Shown: one piece after another, positions 61,826-64,000 of the stretch
Layout: each line of letters opens with the position of its first letter
Numbering within the stretch: the stretch's first letter is position 1
From: Tabrizicola fusiformis
GTDB taxonomy: Bacteria > Pseudomonadota > Alphaproteobacteria > Rhodobacterales > Rhodobacteraceae
Direction of reading: 5' to 3'
Assembly: GCF_013328815.1 (NCBI RefSeq)
Contig: NZ_JABUHN010000009.1
Coordinates: 124,001-188,000 of the forward strand
DNA length: 64,000 bases
Program-made: the position numbers and the translations under genes
Notes under the pieces: generated by a model
The model's input: only the letters and a program-made list of their open reading frames with translations
What the model was told of the DNA's origin: nothing
Databases searched by the model: none

Positions 61826-62439
61826 GCAGACCGCTGATTGCCATTCTGCGGGGCCTGACCCCGCCCGAGGCGCTGCCGGTGGCCGAGGCGCTGATCGGCG
61901 CCGGGATCACCACCATCGAGGTGCCGCTGAACTCCCCCCATCCGATGCATTCCATCGCCGCCATGGCGCGCGCCTTTGGCGACCACGCGGCCATCGGCGC
62001 GGGCACCGTCCTGACCCCGCGGCAGGTGGCGGAAGTGGCCGATGCGGGCGGCAAGCTGATCGTTTCGCCCAATACCGATGCCGAGGTGATTGCCGCCAGC
62101 CGCGCCGCGGGGCTGCAAAGCTGGCCCGGCGCCATGACCCCGACCGAATGCTTTGCCGCGCTGAAGGCCGGGGCCAGCGGGCTGAAACTGTTCCCCGCCA
62201 CGCTGATCGGGCCGGAGGGGGTCAAGGCCATCCGCGCCGTTCTGCCAACAGGCACACAGGTTTACGCGGTCGGCGGCGCCGGGGCATCGAACTTTGCAAG
62301 CTGGATCAGGGCCGGGGCGGATGGGTTCGGCATCGGCACCGCGCTTTACACGCCGGGGCTGACGGTGGCAGAGGTGGCCGCCCGCGCCCGCGCCCTTGTC
62401 GCGGCCTATGATGCGGCCGTTGCGGAGTGCAGCGCATGA
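61822..62439 (+). CDS. dgoA: 2-dehydro-3-deoxy-6-phosphogalactonate aldolase
   Basis: A 205-residue class I aldolase of the KDPG/KHG family splitting KDPGal into pyruvate and glyceraldehyde-3-phosphate. [20 protein letters not shown] carries the catalytic glutamate region, [12 protein letters not shown] the substrate site, and [20 protein letters not shown] the Schiff-base lysine. [20 protein letters not shown] is the phosphate-binding loop. The ATG at 61822 overlaps the dgoK stop and its own stop overlaps the next start, so the three genes are translationally coupled. Confidence 0.95.
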   Translation: MSRPLIAILRGLTPPEALPVAEALIGAGITTIEVPLNSPHPMHSIAAMARAFGDHAAIGAGTVLTPRQVAEVADAGGKLIVSPNTDAEVIAASRAAGLQSWPGAMTPTECFAALKAGASGLKLFPATLIGPEGVKAIRAVLPTGTQVYAVGGAGASNFASWIRAGADGFGIGTALYTPGLTVAEVAARARALVAAYDAAVAECSA

Positions 62440-63290
62440 TCTTTGACGACCGGCTGTGCGAATTGGGCGAAGGCCCGCTCTGGCATCCCGCGCGGGCGCA
62501 GCTTTTCTGGTTCGACATCCTTGGCCAGCGCCTCTTGTCACAAGACCGCGACGGCCCCCGCCAGTGGCGCTTCCCCGAACGGGTTTCGGCGGCGGGCTGG
62601 GTCAGCCGCGATGTGCTGCTGATCGCCGGAGAGCGTGACCTGTTCCTGTTCGATCTGGAATCCGAAGAGATTGAAACCCTGACCGAGCTTGAAGCGGACA
62701 AGCCACAGAACCGCTCGAACGACGGGCGCGCCGACCCGCAGGGCGGGTTCTGGATCGGCACCATGGGCAAAAAGGCCGAGCCGGGCGCGGGCGCCATCTA
62801 TCGCTGGTATAAGGGAGAGTTGCGGCGCCTCTTTGCCGGGATCAGCATTTCCAACGCCATTTCCTTCCCGCCGGGCGGCAAGCTTGCGCATTTCGCCGAT
62901 ACGGTGACAGGTCAGGTGATGCGCGTGGCATTGGACGCCGAAGGCTGGCCCCGGGGCGAACCCGAGGTCTTTCTTGACCTGCGGGCTGAGGGGCTGAACC
63001 CCGATGGTGCGGTGGTCGATGCCGATGGTCTGCTGTGGCTGGCGCAATGGGGCGCGGGCCGGGTCGCCGCCTATGCGCCCGATGGCAGCTTTGTGCGGGC
63101 AGTCACGTTTGATGCCCCGCACACCTCTTGTCCCTCCTTCGGCGGTCCAGAGGGACGAACCCTGTTCTGCACCACGGCCCGCGAAGGGCTGGATGCCGCC
63201 GCCCTGCTGGCACAGCCGCATTCGGGCAAGGTCTTTGCCGCCGAAAACGTCGCACAGGGGCAGCGCGAGCATCAGGTGTTGATCGGCTAA
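62436..63290 (+). CDS. SMP-30/gluconolactonase-family lactonase
   Basis: A 284-residue six-bladed beta-propeller. [20 protein letters not shown] carries the first metal-binding glutamate (GEGP), [20 protein letters not shown] the asparagine/aspartate ligands, and [20 protein letters not shown] the last blade residues. The start overlaps the dgoA stop. It probably opens galactono- or gluconolactone upstream of dgoD/dgoK steps. The galactose dehydrogenase and galactonate dehydratase genes are not in the window. Its 3' end overlaps that of the convergent rarA by 4 bases. Confidence 0.9.
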   Translation: MIFDDRLCELGEGPLWHPARAQLFWFDILGQRLLSQDRDGPRQWRFPERVSAAGWVSRDVLLIAGERDLFLFDLESEEIETLTELEADKPQNRSNDGRADPQGGFWIGTMGKKAEPGAGAIYRWYKGELRRLFAGISISNAISFPPGGKLAHFADTVTGQVMRVALDAEGWPRGEPEVFLDLRAEGLNPDGAVVDADGLLWLAQWGAGRVAAYAPDGSFVRAVTFDAPHTSCPSFGGPEGRTLFCTTAREGLDAAALLAQPHSGKVFAAENVAQGQREHQVLIG

Positions 63291-64000
63291 CCCTCCTGCC
63301 GCCGCGCCCGCAGTTTGGCGAAATAGTCGATCCGCTTCTTCAGCTCCCGCTCGAACCCACGTTCGGGCGGGGCATACCAGACCGGGCGCTTCATGCCTTC
63401 GGGGAAATAGTCCTGCCCCGAAAAGCCGTCTTCGGCGTCATGGTCATAAGCATAGCCGCTGCCATAGCCGATGTCCTTCATCAGCCGGGTCGGCGCATTG
63501 AGGATATGTTTCGGCGGCATCAGGCTGCCGGTTTCCCGCGCGGCGGCGCGGGCGGCCTTGTAGGCGGTATAGACCCCGTTCGATTTCGGCGCGAGCGCCA
63601 GATAGACCACCGCTTGCGCCAGCGCCAACTCCCCCTCGGGTGAGCCAAGGCGTTCGTAGGTCTGCCAGCCGTCCAGACAGACGGCCTGCGCCTGCGGATC
63701 GGCCAGCCCGATATCCTCGACCGCCATGCGTGTGATGCGGCGGGCCAGGAACCGGGGGTCTTCGCCCCCCTCCAGCATCCGCGCGAACCAGTAAAGCGCT
63801 GCATCCGGGTCACTGCCGCGCACCGATTTGTGCAGGGCGGAGATGAGGTTGTAATGCTCTTCGCCCGATTTGTCGTATTTCGCCGCCCGCCGCATCAGCC
63901 GCCGCGACAGTTGATCGCGGTCCAGAGGGCGGTCTACACGCCAAGCCGCAACCTGCTCGATCAGGTTCAGGGCGGCGCGACCATCGCCATCGGCCATGTC
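63287..64000 (-). CDS. rarA: Replication-associated recombination protein A, C-terminal part (incomplete at window edge)
   Basis: The visible 237 residues are the C-terminal half of a RarA/MgsA AAA+ ATPase that acts at stalled replication forks; the Walker motifs lie beyond base 64000. DGDGRAALNLIEQVAA is the end of the AAA+ domain (sensor 2 region). The MgsA tetramerisation domain follows: YDKSGEEHYNLISALHKSVR, GSDPDAALYWFARMLEGGED, RRITRMAVEDIGLADPQA and LALAPKSNGVYTAYKAA. The C-terminal YFPEGMKRPVWYAPPERGFE is typical. It is convergent with the dgo operon. Confidence 0.94.
   Translation of the reverse strand, partial: DMADGDGRAALNLIEQVAAWRVDRPLDRDQLSRRLMRRAAKYDKSGEEHYNLISALHKSVRGSDPDAALYWFARMLEGGEDPRFLARRITRMAVEDIGLADPQAQAVCLDGWQTYERLGSPEGELALAQAVVYLALAPKSNGVYTAYKAARAAARETGSLMPPKHILNAPTRLMKDIGYGSGYAYDHDAEDGFSGQDYFPEGMKRPVWYAPPERGFERELKKRIDYFAKLRARRQEG

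Overview
The window is high-GC, densely coded DNA with tightly overlapping genes. Gene content (a DUF2793 spike protein, clustered ureide genes, a fused cysNC) and the tRNA-Met point to an alphaproteobacterium, most likely a member of the Rhodobacteraceae. No 16S rRNA or other decisive marker is present, so the genus is left open.

Bases 1 to about 34900 form a capsule or exopolysaccharide island of the ABC-transporter type. Its left edge is a very large, incomplete RTX protein whose N-terminus looks like a polysaccharide lyase. Next come an outer-membrane export lipoprotein (Wza/KpsD type) and a minus-strand block of one methyltransferase, two glycosyltransferases and a small repeat-module protein. 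A plus-strand operon follows with two glycosyltransferases, wecB, wecC, rmlC, rmlB, rmlD, rmlA, manC and galE. A second minus-strand block starts with kpsM and runs through three phage/GTA-like spike genes to a glycosyltransferase and a three-part methyltransferase. The plus strand then carries kpsE, kpsT, cysD, cysNC and a phosphomannomutase gene. The precursors that can be read off are UDP-ManNAcA, dTDP-L-rhamnose, GDP-mannose, UDP-galactose and possibly PAPS for sulfation. KpsC/KpsS and an initiating transferase are not visible. A poorly described short module (aromatic WYL-type start, then HYLxHGxxEGR) recurs in four proteins of the island. The spike genes sit directly behind kpsM. These two observations are the best leads for something new.

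An elongator tRNA-Met gene (34912-34988) closes the island. From 35240 to 44038 an AraC-type regulator is divergent from an aldehyde dehydrogenase, a GMC oxidoreductase and a complete branched-chain-amino-acid-type ABC importer. This is probably a catabolic unit for an unidentified alcohol. From 44267 to 50454 the minus strand carries an orphan HyuA-type protein, a TIM-barrel isomerase and a split MacA/MacB export system.

From 50570 to 55535 lies a purine (urate to glyoxylate) unit: uraH, a puuE-uraD fusion, the ureidoglycine aminohydrolase gene, allA and an NCS2 permease. The rest is mixed: an alpha/beta hydrolase, a voltage-gated-type K+ channel with a zinc ribbon, an acetyltransferase gene interrupted by an in-frame TGA, a kinase/aminotransferase pair resembling hydroxylysine catabolism, and a 2-keto-3-deoxygalactonate operon (dgoK, dgoA, SMP-30 lactonase). 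The right edge holds the C-terminal part of rarA. Many genes in the polysaccharide island start with TTG or GTG.
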